A DNA stretch of 64,000 nt from Aestuariibaculum sp. M13 (GCF_024723255.1 NZ_JANIAC010000003.1:124001-188000); one strand, 5' to 3'; counted from the first letter of the stretch, positions 8,674 to 18,380 are shown. The notes: generated by a model from the sequence alone, not told the origin. Made by a program: numbers and translations.

Positions 8674-9768
8674 TTAAAAATACTTAACAGGATTGGTATT
8701 TGTCTTTGATAAAATGATTGCAAAATTAGTAATTTTTTTTGTAAGATGTGCTACTAAACCGTTTTTTGTGAACTGCTCACTTTCATAATGTCCAATATCG
8801 GTTAGTAGGATGCTGTTTTCAGCCGTAAAAAAGTCGTGATATTTTAAATCGGCTGTGATAAATGCGTCAGCACCAGCGGCTTTAGCAGCATCAATAGCAA
8901 AACTTCCGGAGCCACCAAGTACCGCAACTTTTTTAATATTTTTATTTAAAAAGGCAGAATGACGAATACATTCGGTATTCATTTTGTCTTTTACATAGGT
9001 CAGGAAGTTTTTTTCATCCATAGATTCTTGCAATTCGCCCACCATTCCTATACCTATATGCTGATTTTTATTTTCAATACTAACCACTTCAAAAGCCACT
9101 TCTTCGTAAGAATGGGTGTCGAACAATGTTTTTAGAATTTGAGATTCTAAATGTTTTGGAAAGGTGACTGTAATTTTTGTTTCAAATTCTGTATATGTGA
9201 CACCGCGTTCTCCAATAGTAGGATTGGCATTTTTATTAGCATTAAACGTACCATAACCTTCCACATTAAAGCTACAATTATTATAATTACCAATAGTTCC
9301 GGCACCAGCATTGAATAAAGCCTCTCTAAGTTGCTCGGCTTCATTTTTAGGAACATAGGTAGTTAGTTTTTTTATGGTTTGTGGTTGAGGAATTAAAACC
9401 TGCTTATTGCTTAATTTGAGCTGATTACAAATCATGTCGTTAACACCATGAAACGCATTGTCTAGGGCTGTGTGCATGGTGTAAATGGCGATATCGTGTT
9501 TTATGGCTTTAAGAACAACGCGTTCTACATATGTTTTTCCTGTTATTTTTTTAAGTCCTTTAAAGATGATAGGGTGGAAGCTGACTATTAAGTTGCAGTT
9601 GTTTTCGATTGCCTCATCTACAACAGTTTCTAAAGTATCAAGGGTTACTAACACGCCTGTTAATTTCGCTCTTTTATCACCAACAAGAAGGCCTACATTA
9701 TCAAAATCTTCGGCGTAAGCCAAAGGCGCTAAGGTCTCCAAGTGGTCAATAACATCTTGAATTATCAT
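8674..9768 (-). CDS. Nif3-like dinuclear metal-centre protein (YbgI/DUF34 family)
   Basis: 364 residues from the ATG at 9768; a TTG at 9819 is in frame but adds an unconserved stretch. The conserved N-terminus PLAYAEDFDNVGLLVGD and the metal ligands in SFHPIIFKG and the C-terminal TADLKYHDFF...DIGHYESE match Nif3 proteins, which form hexameric toroids with a two-metal site. The insert between about residues 130 and 240 is the PII-like domain of the longer members. Biochemical role is unsettled (metal chaperone or hydrolase proposals). Operonic with the coiled-coil gene. Confidence 0.88.
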   Translation of the reverse strand: MIIQDVIDHLETLAPLAYAEDFDNVGLLVGDKRAKLTGVLVTLDTLETVVDEAIENNCNLIVSFHPIIFKGLKKITGKTYVERVVLKAIKHDIAIYTMHTALDNAFHGVNDMICNQLKLSNKQVLIPQPQTIKKLTTYVPKNEAEQLREALFNAGAGTIGNYNNCSFNVEGYGTFNANKNANPTIGERGVTYTEFETKITVTFPKHLESQILKTLFDTHSYEEVAFEVVSIENKNQHIGIGMVGELQESMDEKNFLTYVKDKMNTECIRHSAFLNKNIKKVAVLGGSGSFAIDAAKAAGADAFITADLKYHDFFTAENSILLTDIGHYESEQFTKNGLVAHLTKKITNFAIILSKTNTNPVKYF

Positions 9769-9910
9769 GAAATTATTTTGTTTATACCAAAGATAAAATT
9801 TTAAGTCATTTAGAGACAATATTTATTAAGTTTTAGAAAACCTAAAGATTCTTTAGTGAGATGAAAAATGCTTATATTGCCACGTTAAAATGAAATTAGA
9901 TTGGGGCCTG

Positions 9911-10918
9911 ATGAAGTTAATTAGAAAAATAGTCTTTCCGTTTGTACCTGTATATTATTTAATTACCTATTTGAGAAATGTATTGTATGATCGTGGTTTG
10001 AAAACATCATCATCTTACGACTTTCCGGTTATTTGTGTAGGTAATCTTAGTGTTGGAGGAACAGGCAAAACTCCTATGATTGAGTATTTGATTAACTTAT
10101 TGAAAGACGACCATCTGGTAGCCACATTAAGCCGAGGTTATAAACGAAAAACAGAAGGGTTTCAGTTAGGAGATGAACAATCAATAGTGGAAACTCTGGG
10201 AGATGAGCCTTTTCAATTTTACAATAAGTTTGGAAACGATATTTTGGTGGCGGTAGATGCCGATCGTAGAAATGGTATAAAGCAATTACGAGTTTTAGAT
10301 AAAACCCCAAATGTTATTTTATTAGATGATGCTTATCAGCACCGAAAAGTAAAAGCAGGGTTTAATATTTTACTTTCTGCTTATAGTAATATTTATACTA
10401 AAGACTGGATGTTACCAACCGGAAATTTACGAGAACCCAGAAGTGGAGCAAAACGTGCCAATGTTATTGTGATAACAAAATGTCCAGACGATTTAAGTGA
10501 ATCCAGAAAACAACATATTATTAAGGCAATTAAGCCTGAATCGTATCAGGAAGTATTTTTTAGTTCGATTGAATACGATACCAATGTGTATTCATCTCAT
10601 GAAACAAAATCTTTAGAGACATTTGGAGATTTTACTTTGGTAACTGGGATTGCCAATGCGAATACTTTGGTGAAATATTTAAAAGAAAAAGGAAAACATT
10701 TTGATCATTTAAATTTTGATGATCATCATAATTTTACTGATCAGGAAATTTTATTACTAAGTACAAAATCGACGCTCTTAACCACAGAAAAAGATTTTAT
10801 GCGTCTAAAACAATACGATGTGCTTAAAAACAGATTATACTATCTCCCAATAAAAACAAAGATTGACAGACCGGAAGTTTTTAATAAACTTGTTTTAGAT
10901 TTTGTTAACGCTAATTAA
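9911..10918 (+). CDS. lpxK: Tetraacyldisaccharide 4'-kinase
   Basis: Lipid A 4'-kinase acting at the inner membrane, the penultimate step of Kdo2-lipid IVA synthesis. An N-terminal amphipathic or membrane helix (FPFVPVYYLITYL) precedes the Walker A region GNLSVGGTGKTPMIEY. DDAYQHR holds the catalytic Asp pair and TTEKDFMRL is the conserved C-terminal motif. ATGs at 9890 and 9911 are both in frame; the latter (MKLIRKIVFPF) fits homologues better. It converges with the histidine kinase gene with a four-base overlap. Confidence 0.92.
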   Translation: MKLIRKIVFPFVPVYYLITYLRNVLYDRGLKTSSSYDFPVICVGNLSVGGTGKTPMIEYLINLLKDDHLVATLSRGYKRKTEGFQLGDEQSIVETLGDEPFQFYNKFGNDILVAVDADRRNGIKQLRVLDKTPNVILLDDAYQHRKVKAGFNILLSAYSNIYTKDWMLPTGNLREPRSGAKRANVIVITKCPDDLSESRKQHIIKAIKPESYQEVFFSSIEYDTNVYSSHETKSLETFGDFTLVTGIANANTLVKYLKEKGKHFDHLNFDDHHNFTDQEILLLSTKSTLLTTEKDFMRLKQYDVLKNRLYYLPIKTKIDRPEVFNKLVLDFVNAN

Positions 10919-13152
10919 GCGGTTTCAGATCTTCCTTTTTTAGATGCTAAAGCATTGTAAAGTTTTTTCTCAAACTCTTCCTGCTTAAATGGTTTAGGAA
11001 TAATATCGGTAAATCCGGCTTCCTCAAACTCATGCATTTTATCTTCAATGGTTACAGCTGTAAGTGCAAAAATAGTAAGTTCCTTATCAAAGGTTCTCAC
11101 AATTTTAGTGGCTTCTATACCACTAATGCCCGGCATATGGATATCCATTAAAATGATGTCGTATTTATTGGTTTTAATCTTATCAACCGCAGCTTCACCG
11201 TTGTCAACTATCTCACAATTTAGCTTCATTTTAGTTAAGATTTTCTTGGTAATCATCTGGTTGATTTTGTTGTCTTCAACCACAAGAACCTTAACGTTTT
11301 CTAAGTCTAAATCGTCTGGATTTCCACTAAAGTAAGTGGTTTTGTTGTCTAAGTTTTCTTCGGTCGCCGTATATTCTAATGGAATTTCGAAGTAGAAAGT
11401 TGTTCCTTTTCCAAGTTCACTTTTTACATAAATTTTTCCTTTAAGAATATCAATTAAACCTTTAACAATAGATAAACCTAATCCGGTACCTCCGTACTTA
11501 CGATTAATTTGTATCGAACCTTGTGAGAAACTTTCAAACATATGGTCTTGTTTCTCCTGACTAATACCAATACCGTTATCTTCTACTTCAAAGCGAAGGG
11601 TGTAGATTTTATCCTTTTCTTCAATTTTATAAATTCTAATCCATATGTCGCCGTCTTTGGTAAACTTAATTGAGTTACCAATAAGGTTAATAAGGATTTG
11701 AGATATTTTAATTTGATCGGCAATAAAGTTTTCCCCAAGCGTCGTGTCGTATTCCAGATGAATTTTAACATTATTGTCCTGAGCAGAATTGTTTAAAGCC
11801 AGGATAATATTGTTGATTTTTTTCTTAAGGTTGAATGGCTCTGGTTCAATATCAACTTTATTAGCTTCAATTTTATTAATCTGAAGAATATCATTAATAA
11901 AGGTTAAAAGGTAATCTCCTGAGAATTTTAAAGATTTTAAATGCTGAATTTGTTCCGGTTTCGGGTTTTCTTCCAGCAACATATTACTTAAACCAGTTAC
12001 AGCATAAAGCGGTGTTCTTAACTCGTGTGTTACGGTTGAAAGGAAGTTTGCTTTAGTTTTCGATGCTAATTCAGCTTTTTCTTTAGCAATAATAAGTTCT
12101 CCATTTTTTTTGTGAAGCATATTATTGGTCTTTAACCTGATGTTGTTGTTTTTGTATAACGACAGTGTCAATAACGATAAAATGGTAATTAAGGCCACAC
12201 TTAAAATCGAGATTAAGGTTCCTAAATTTTTATCGTCTTCAGCTTTTTCCTTATCTTCAGATAATTTGGCGTTTTCCTGTAAAGCAAAATCTAATTTGGC
12301 TTGAGTCTCCTGTGCTTTAGAATAGTTAGCACGTTTAATGCCTGCTAAAGAATCTGAAATTTCAATGTGGTATTTTAAATTTTCTCTTGAAGCCCTAAAG
12401 TCTTCAAGTTCATTGTAGATATCGCTGGTAATTAAATAGCCTTTATCTAAAATGCTTAAAAAACCTTCCTGTTTGGCTATGGCTACACCTTCGTTTGCAA
12501 GCGTTAGCGCTTTTTCGTTATTCTTAAGTTTATTGTAAACAATGGCGTGATAAACTAAATCTTCACTTTGTATTTTAAGTAAATCATTTTTTCTGGCCAA
12601 TGCTAAAGATTGCTCAATAACATCGCGGGCTCTGTTGTAATTTTTTAAAAGTAAGTAGGTTTTACCTTCCGCAAGAAGCACATCGGCTAAATCGGCATGT
12701 AATTCTTCTTCTTCAAATTTAGATTTTGCTGCTCTGTAAGAATCTAGAGCCTGATAGTACATTTTTTTTGCAGCATAAACATCACCAAATATCTTATAGG
12801 ATTTACCAAGATTGATATTGTCGTTTATGGTACGCTGTATTTCAACAGCTTTGTTTAATGAATTTATAGCCTGTTCAAACTCTTCAACATACAATTGAAG
12901 TTTTCCTTTTAGGGCATAGATTATGGCTATATTTTCTTTGTTATTGGTGTTTTCTGCAATTTTAAGAGCTGAATCCAGGTTTTTTTGAGCTTCATAATAG
13001 CTGAAGTTCTCTAGATTTTTTTGAGCATTTTCAATATGATAATTGATTTCATTTTGAATTAACTCTGGATCATCATTGGCAGAATTCTGCGATGAAACAC
13101 ACATGCTAAAGAGCAATAGTAGTAGGACTATGTAACTTTTTATTTGAAGCAT
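10915..13152 (-). CDS. Hybrid sensor histidine kinase/response regulator with periplasmic TPR sensor
   Basis: 745 residues from the ATG at 13152 (a TTG at 13173 is disfavoured because the signal peptide begins at the ATG). Order: signal peptide 1-22, tetratricopeptide repeats about 30-280, coiled coil, one membrane segment about 312-333, HisKA with phospho-acceptor H376 in THELRTP, HATPase with DNGIGI and GGTGLGL, and a receiver domain whose phospho-acceptor is D670 in LMDIHMPG. The TPR part should be periplasmic. There is no DNA-binding output domain, so signalling must pass to another protein or the receiver tunes the kinase. Located 32 bp after gap. Confidence 0.9.
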   Translation of the reverse strand: MLQIKSYIVLLLLLFSMCVSSQNSANDDPELIQNEINYHIENAQKNLENFSYYEAQKNLDSALKIAENTNNKENIAIIYALKGKLQLYVEEFEQAINSLNKAVEIQRTINDNINLGKSYKIFGDVYAAKKMYYQALDSYRAAKSKFEEEELHADLADVLLAEGKTYLLLKNYNRARDVIEQSLALARKNDLLKIQSEDLVYHAIVYNKLKNNEKALTLANEGVAIAKQEGFLSILDKGYLITSDIYNELEDFRASRENLKYHIEISDSLAGIKRANYSKAQETQAKLDFALQENAKLSEDKEKAEDDKNLGTLISILSVALITILSLLTLSLYKNNNIRLKTNNMLHKKNGELIIAKEKAELASKTKANFLSTVTHELRTPLYAVTGLSNMLLEENPKPEQIQHLKSLKFSGDYLLTFINDILQINKIEANKVDIEPEPFNLKKKINNIILALNNSAQDNNVKIHLEYDTTLGENFIADQIKISQILINLIGNSIKFTKDGDIWIRIYKIEEKDKIYTLRFEVEDNGIGISQEKQDHMFESFSQGSIQINRKYGGTGLGLSIVKGLIDILKGKIYVKSELGKGTTFYFEIPLEYTATEENLDNKTTYFSGNPDDLDLENVKVLVVEDNKINQMITKKILTKMKLNCEIVDNGEAAVDKIKTNKYDIILMDIHMPGISGIEATKIVRTFDKELTIFALTAVTIEDKMHEFEEAGFTDIIPKPFKQEEFEKKLYNALASKKGRSETA

Positions 13153-13184
13153 TTTAGATATGTTTACCGACAAATATAAATAAT

Positions 13185-14195
13185 TTATCGATAAAACGCA
13201 CTTTTTTTCGATAAATTACATATTAAGTCAATTATTCTTTGTGAATAACCACTCTCATTATCGTACCATCCAATAATTTTTACCATCTTACCAATAACGG
13301 AGGTCATCCCTGAATCAAATATACAAGAATGTGTGTTACCAACAATGTCAATTGAGACAATTGGGTCTTCGGTATATTCTAAAATACCTTTGTAATTCCC
13401 TAAAGCCGCTTCTTTAAAGGCATTGTTAACCTCTTCAATACTAACAGTTTTTTTTACGTTAAAGGTAATATCGGTTAATGAACCGTTAATAACAGGAACG
13501 CGAATACCACAACCACCAATAACATCAGACAGTTCTGGGAATATTTTGGTTAACGCTTTGGCAGCGCCTGTTGTTGTTGGTACGATAGATTGTCCAGCAG
13601 CACGTGAACGTCTTAAATCACGGTGCGGCTGGTCGTGTAAACTCTGGTCTGTAGTGTAGGAGTGTACTGTGGTAATATAGGCCTGGTCAATGCCACAAAG
13701 TTTATTAATGATATCAATCATTGGAGCAGCATTATTCGTGGTGCAAGAGGCATTAGAAATAATGGTCTCGCTACCATCAATACTATCGTCATTAACCCCT
13801 AAAACAATAGTTTTTATATGATCATCTAAAGGAGGAACACTTAAAACCACATGTTTTGCACCATTGTTAATATGATGCTGTAGTTCCTTTTCCGTTTTAA
13901 ACTTACCGGTAGATTCAACAACAAAATCGACATTAAAGGGTGTCCAGTCAATATCTTTAGGATGTTTATGGTTTAAAAGTGCAATCTTTTTTCCGTTAAC
14001 AATAAAGTTATTTTCTTCAAATGAAACTGTTCCGTTAAAACCACCATGTACACTGTCATATTTAAGTAGGTGACTTAGAGTTTTAACATCAGCCAAATCG
14101 TTAATAGCAACCACCTGAACGTTTTCATAATTTTGTAATAATCTGAAAACGCGTCTGCCTATTCTACCAAATCCATTGATAGCTATGTTAATCAT
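13185..14195 (-). CDS. gap: Glyceraldehyde-3-phosphate dehydrogenase
   Basis: 336 residues, full length. NGFGRIGR starts the NAD-binding fold, an Asp follows strand two (INDLAD, NAD preference), the catalytic Cys is in SNASCTTN and the conserved end is WYDNESGYSQR. After SCTTN the usual Cys/Leu/Ala-Pro is NAAP, a common variation. It lies three bases after lipA on the same strand. Whether this copy serves glycolysis or gluconeogenesis cannot be told here. Confidence 0.95.
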   Translation of the reverse strand: MINIAINGFGRIGRRVFRLLQNYENVQVVAINDLADVKTLSHLLKYDSVHGGFNGTVSFEENNFIVNGKKIALLNHKHPKDIDWTPFNVDFVVESTGKFKTEKELQHHINNGAKHVVLSVPPLDDHIKTIVLGVNDDSIDGSETIISNASCTTNNAAPMIDIINKLCGIDQAYITTVHSYTTDQSLHDQPHRDLRRSRAAGQSIVPTTTGAAKALTKIFPELSDVIGGCGIRVPVINGSLTDITFNVKKTVSIEEVNNAFKEAALGNYKGILEYTEDPIVSIDIVGNTHSCIFDSGMTSVIGKMVKIIGWYDNESGYSQRIIDLICNLSKKSAFYR

Positions 14196-14198
14196 ACC

Positions 14199-15077
14199 TT
14201 AGTTAATATGTTTTTGAGCTCTGTAAGAAGAACGTACTAGTGCACTACTTTCAACGTGACGGAAACCTAATTCTTTTCCAATCTCTTCGTATTCTTTAAA
14301 CTGGTCTGGCGTAATAAACTGCTGAACCGGTAAATGTTTTTTACTTGGTTGAAGATATTGACCAATAGTTACTACATCGACATCGTTGGCTTTTAAATCG
14401 TGAAGCGTTTCAATAACTTCCTCACGTGTTTCACCTAAACCTAACATGATCCCCGATTTTGTACGACGTTGTCCTTGTTGTTTTAAATATTTTAAAACGC
14501 CCATACTACGGTCGTATTGTGCCTGAATACGTACTTCACGCGTTAAACGACGTACGGTTTCAATGTTGTGGGATACCACTTCCGGAGCTACATCAATAAT
14601 TCTGTCGATGTGTTGCTCGATACCTTGAAAATCAGGAATAAGGGTTTCTAAAGTGGTTTCTGGGTTCATTCGGCGAACAGCCTTAACGGTTTCGGCCCAC
14701 ATAATGCTTCCCATATCTTTTAAATCGTCGCGATCAACACTGGTTAAAACCGCGTGTTTAATGTTCATGATTTTTATAGAACGCGCTACTTTTTCTGGCT
14801 CATCCCAGTCTACCGTTTCTGGTCTCCCGGTTTTTACACCACAGAAACCACAAGAACGTGTACAAACATTACCTAAAATCATAAAGGTAGCAGTACCTTC
14901 TCCCCAGCATTCACCCATATTCGGGCAACTTCCCGAAGTACAAATAGTATTCAATTTATACTTATCAACAAGTCCTCGTAATTCGGTGTATTTTTTTCCA
15001 GTTGGAAGTTTAACGCGTAACCATTTCGGTTTTGGTTTTCTTTCCGGTAATATATTTGAAGTGCTTTCTGTATTCAT
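14199..15077 (-). CDS. lipA: Lipoyl synthase
   Basis: Radical SAM enzyme inserting sulfur into protein-bound octanoyl groups. 292 residues from the ATG at 15077. The auxiliary cluster ligands are C46, C51 and C57 ([12 protein letters not shown]) and the radical SAM cluster C72, C76 and C79 (CTRSCGFC); the C-terminal Ser of the family is in VRSSYRA. A TTG at 15104 is in frame but lies next to the likely -7 box at 15094-15101. First gene of a lipA-gap-kinase run on the minus strand. Confidence 0.96.
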   Translation of the reverse strand: MNTESTSNILPERKPKPKWLRVKLPTGKKYTELRGLVDKYKLNTICTSGSCPNMGECWGEGTATFMILGNVCTRSCGFCGVKTGRPETVDWDEPEKVARSIKIMNIKHAVLTSVDRDDLKDMGSIMWAETVKAVRRMNPETTLETLIPDFQGIEQHIDRIIDVAPEVVSHNIETVRRLTREVRIQAQYDRSMGVLKYLKQQGQRRTKSGIMLGLGETREEVIETLHDLKANDVDVVTIGQYLQPSKKHLPVQQFITPDQFKEYEEIGKELGFRHVESSALVRSSYRAQKHIN

Positions 15078-15093
15078 ATTGAAAAATAAAGCA

Positions 15094-15101
15094 CAAAGAT
15101 A
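15094..15101 (-). promoter_or_regulatory. Probable -7 box of lipA
   Basis: On the minus strand this reads TATCTTTG, a perfect match to the Bacteroidota -7 element, with 16 bases between it and the chosen ATG. No TTG -33 box is evident. Confidence 0.55.
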
Positions 15102-15124
15102 CAAAGTATTCTTTTAAAATGAGG

Positions 15125-16369
15125 CTATAATGTGGTTAGATACCAAATGCTGAAGCTTATAAGAAAGATGATTCCCAGCCAACTTAAAACATGTAATTTT
15201 TTAGAAGGTCGCCAGGGATCTGGTGTGTGTTTACTGGAAATTAAAATATAATTGATAATCGCAAAAAAAGGAGCAGTTATGAACGAAAGAATAGTTGCCA
15301 GTTGGATAAGTATGCCCATTTCTGAAGCTAAAAAGAAAAAAATATAAATAGATCCAATGGTTAATAGGCTAATCCAAAAGGTGTAGTTTAATTTGGTTTC
15401 TTTTTTAAAAAGAAGTTGTGTCGCCTTAGCCATGGCTCTTGGTGAGGCATCAAGCGTGGTTAATGTGGTGCTAAACATGGTTGTAAATGCAGCAACTCCA
15501 ATAATTACATAAGCCCAATTGCCTAAATTTTTAGTATACATACTAATAAGTTGTCCTGAAAATACACTTGCCGACGGACTAAAACTTTCACCACTTTTGT
15601 ACATGACTAAAGTACCTAAGAGTAAAAAGCCAATGCCAATAATTATTGTGCTTAAATAGCCGATGTTGAAGTCGAAAAGTGATTTTTCCGGTGTGTATTG
15701 TTTAGTGTCTTCGTTTTTCTGAACTGCCCAGAGGGATTGCCAAACTGATACGTCTAAAGGAGCAGGCATCCATCCCATAAAGGCAATAAGAAAGGTTATG
15801 TCTAAACTGTTGTTAGGGATAATTTGAGCAAAGGAAACAGGTTGTTGTGTGTTGGAAAGTGCAATGAAAACTGCAGCAAAAGTACTGATGGTTAAAGTAA
15901 TTACAATAACTTTCATTAATCTGTCTAACAGTTTGTATTTACCAATAGTAAGTAGCGTAACACAAATTAATAGAATGACTAACGTCCAGATTTCGGTACT
16001 GGAAATTATTTTATCTCCAATGCTGAAACTTCCAAAATTTCCAAACAAATTAGCTGCCAATCCTGCGGTAACAATGGTTACTGCAGCTTGGATGGTGAAC
16101 ATGGTGGCAAGATTAAGAATGTAATAAATAGTCAAAACACCTTTGCCTAGCTTTTTGTAACCATCTAATAAGCTTTCACCGGTAGCGGTTGCGTAGCGTG
16201 GTCCGAACTGAAAAAATGGATATTTACATAGGTTGACTAACAATAAAGCCCAAAGTAGTCCCATGCCAAAATCGGCCCCAGCTCGGGTAGATTGTACTAA
16301 ATGAGAAACGCCTATTGCTGCACCGGCAAATAATAATCCAGGACCTAGATTTTTAAGCTTCGAAATCAT
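15125..16369 (-). CDS. NRAMP-related membrane transporter lacking the canonical metal-site motifs
   Basis: 414 residues with about eleven hydrophobic segments and the NRAMP fold, recognisable from LGPGLLFAGAAIG at the start and the TATGESLLDGY loop. The DPGN motif of helix 1 is replaced (IGVSHLVQSTRAGADFG, residues 19-35), and the MPH motif of helix 6 is replaced by GWMPAPLDVS (199-208). It belongs to a divergent NRAMP-related branch, so Mn or Fe transport should not be assumed. Three bases after the ECF sigma gene and presumably in the same operon. Confidence 0.78.
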   Translation of the reverse strand: MISKLKNLGPGLLFAGAAIGVSHLVQSTRAGADFGMGLLWALLLVNLCKYPFFQFGPRYATATGESLLDGYKKLGKGVLTIYYILNLATMFTIQAAVTIVTAGLAANLFGNFGSFSIGDKIISSTEIWTLVILLICVTLLTIGKYKLLDRLMKVIVITLTISTFAAVFIALSNTQQPVSFAQIIPNNSLDITFLIAFMGWMPAPLDVSVWQSLWAVQKNEDTKQYTPEKSLFDFNIGYLSTIIIGIGFLLLGTLVMYKSGESFSPSASVFSGQLISMYTKNLGNWAYVIIGVAAFTTMFSTTLTTLDASPRAMAKATQLLFKKETKLNYTFWISLLTIGSIYIFFFLASEMGILIQLATILSFITAPFFAIINYILISSKHTPDPWRPSKKLHVLSWLGIIFLISFSIWYLTTL

Positions 16370-16372
16370 TTT

Positions 16373-16918
16373 TTATTTCGACTGAATAATTTCAGCCAAT
16401 AGCTTTTTCGCCCGAAGTAGTTTCACTTTTACGTTGTTTATAGGTTCTTTAAGCTGAACGGAAATTTCCTTGTAGCTTAATTCCTGAAAGTAACGCATGT
16501 TAATAATTTCCTGATAATGAGGTTTCAGTTTTTTTATGTCACGAAGTAGTTTAGCTAAATGCTGATCTGTAATGAGTTTATCTTCAGGAGTAGGGGACTC
16601 ATCTAAAATTTGATACACCGATTTGTCGTCATTCGACATAACTTGTGAAATGGAATTTTTTTCCTTCCGAAGTAAATCGATGTGAATATTTTTAGAAATG
16701 GTAATGAGCCAGGTCTTGAATTTGTAATTGTCATCAAAGGTTTCAATGCGATCGAAAGCTCGTGAAAATGTCTGAATGGTAATATCTTCGGCATCATTTT
16801 CATTTTGAATACGCTTTAGTTGAAAACCATAAACATCATCCCAAAAGGTATCTAATAAAAAATTAAATGCTTTTTGGTCGTTTTCCTTAGCACGTGCAAT
16901 GGCTTCCTTTATTTCCAA
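16373..16918 (-). CDS. ECF-type RNA polymerase sigma factor
   Basis: 181 residues: sigma region 2 about 10-80 (DDVYGFQLKRI, DAEDITIQTFSRAF) and region 4 about 125-178 with the helix-turn-helix YKEISVQLKEPINNVKVKLLRAK. The start is TTG at 16918 inside the last codons of the glycosyltransferase; no ATG precedes residue 95. No anti-sigma gene is adjacent, unlike the other two ECF genes in the window. Its place between a glycosyltransferase and a transporter suggests envelope-related control, or simple co-expression. Confidence 0.85.
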   Translation of the reverse strand: MEIKEAIARAKENDQKAFNFLLDTFWDDVYGFQLKRIQNENDAEDITIQTFSRAFDRIETFDDNYKFKTWLITISKNIHIDLLRKEKNSISQVMSNDDKSVYQILDESPTPEDKLITDQHLAKLLRDIKKLKPHYQEIINMRYFQELSYKEISVQLKEPINNVKVKLLRAKKLLAEIIQSK

Positions 16919-18021
16919 TGGTTAGGTTTTGATGTAAGATTTTTTATAAAGATAGCTAATTGCACACTAATTAAAAAGATTTCTAACAAAGGAAGTAGTA
17001 CTAAAAGATCGCTTTCATTTAGTTTTTTTGCTGAAGATCCGTAAACAGCATATTGAACGATAAACCGGAAAACAATTAATCCAACAACAAATGGCCACAT
17101 GTAAGTCGTTATTGAAAGAGCAATAGCTAAGATCCAGAATAAAACCTGACAAAAGTATAACAGAGCTAAGCTTAACTTATGGTTTAATTTATAGTGTTTT
17201 GCCGTTGAAATATGACGACGTTTTTGTCTAATCCAAGCGCTCCATTTCGTTTTTGATGTAGATTCTGTAAAGCTATCAGCTGAAAAGCAAATCGCTGTAT
17301 TGCTTTTTGTCGCTACTTGATTTACGAATAGATCATCATCGCCTGAGCGCACTTTCATGTGTTTAATAAATCCGTTGGCTTTAAAAAACTCCTTTTTTGT
17401 GTAGGCAAGATTTCTACCTACTCCCATATATGGATTCCCGAGTTTGGCAAACGAAAAGTAATTAACGGCCGTTACTAAGGTTTCGAAGCGGATGAGTTTG
17501 TTTAAAAATGAATTTTTAATCTTGCTGTAAGCACCATATCCTAGAACAATACTTTTTCTATCAGAGAAATGGGAAGTCATTTCCTGAATCCAGTATTTAG
17601 AAAGCACTTTGCAATCGGCGTCGGTAAACAGTAGATATTCGTGACTTGATGCTTTAATGCCCAAGGTTAATGCATATTTTTTATTTCCCCAGAAGGCTTC
17701 GTTGTTTTTTACATCAACAATTTTAATGTTGCTATACTGACTTTTGAAATCTTCCATAACGTCAAGCGTATCATCACTGGAAGCATCATTAATCAAAACA
17801 ATTTCGAATTCAGGATAATTTTGTGAAATGATAGAAGGCAGAAACGTTTTTAAATTTTCAGCTTCATTTTTAGCACAAACAATTACCGAAACGGGAAGGT
17901 TTTGAGTAGTTTTTTTTTTAGGTTTTAAATAGGCGAATTTGCCAAAAACAACTAAATATATAATAACTTGAATAACAACTACAACAGCAAATGTGTAGAA
18001 CACAAAATCAAGTATACTCAT
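16909..18021 (-). CDS. Membrane-associated family 2 glycosyltransferase
   Basis: 370 residues: an N-terminal membrane helix (about 8-28), a GT-A domain with VIVCAKNEAENL, INDASSDDT, the metal-binding TDADC, the acidic SGDDDLF and the acceptor-site RQKRRH, then two or three C-terminal membrane helices (about 285-360). This layout fits processive or lipid-linked sugar transfer at the inner membrane. The sugar is unknown. It begins six bases after the small Cys-rich protein gene and its end overlaps the sigma factor gene by ten bases. Confidence 0.87.
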   Translation of the reverse strand: MSILDFVFYTFAVVVVIQVIIYLVVFGKFAYLKPKKKTTQNLPVSVIVCAKNEAENLKTFLPSIISQNYPEFEIVLINDASSDDTLDVMEDFKSQYSNIKIVDVKNNEAFWGNKKYALTLGIKASSHEYLLFTDADCKVLSKYWIQEMTSHFSDRKSIVLGYGAYSKIKNSFLNKLIRFETLVTAVNYFSFAKLGNPYMGVGRNLAYTKKEFFKANGFIKHMKVRSGDDDLFVNQVATKSNTAICFSADSFTESTSKTKWSAWIRQKRRHISTAKHYKLNHKLSLALLYFCQVLFWILAIALSITTYMWPFVVGLIVFRFIVQYAVYGSSAKKLNESDLLVLLPLLEIFLISVQLAIFIKNLTSKPNHWK

Positions 18022-18027
18022 ATAAAA

Positions 18028-18231
18028 TTATGAGTGTTGAGGTTCGTTACAAGTATCAAATTGATCAGGCGTTTTTCCGCAAAAACCACAAGCCTGCCCA
18101 TCTTTATTTAACATTGGGTTTTGGCTGGCACATGTTCCGGCAAATTTACCGTCTTTTTTAGCCCAAATTTTAATGGCTATACCTGCGACACCTAATCCTA
18201 GCAATGCTAATGTTAATAATACAAGTTTCAT
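18028..18231 (-). CDS. Small Cys-rich membrane-anchored or secreted protein
   Basis: 67 residues. An N-terminal hydrophobic segment (about 2-24) is followed by a short domain with four Cys (GTCASQN, QACGFCGK, DTCNEP). C-GFC-G resembles a small metal knuckle or disulfide-bonded domain. I recognise similar unnamed proteins in Flavobacteriia but know no function. First gene of the operon with the glycosyltransferase, ECF sigma factor and NRAMP-like carrier. Confidence 0.65.
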   Translation of the reverse strand: MKLVLLTLALLGLGVAGIAIKIWAKKDGKFAGTCASQNPMLNKDGQACGFCGKTPDQFDTCNEPQHS

Positions 18232-18247
18232 GTGAAAATATTTTATG

Positions 18248-18255
18248 CAAAGATA
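18248..18255 (-). promoter_or_regulatory. Probable -7 box of the glycosyltransferase/ECF operon
   Basis: Minus-strand TATCTTTG, 16 bases before the ATG of the small Cys-rich protein. A perfect TAnnTTTG; no good TTG at -33. Confidence 0.55.
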
Positions 18256-18380
18256 ATGCTTTTTGAATAGAATTGGAATAGACGATTAAAAGATAGTGTG
18301 TCTTCAAATTTAAATTTTGGACTACATGGCGTTGTAAAAATTCTTATCTTTAGGTAGTTAACCTTTAAATTATTTAATTC

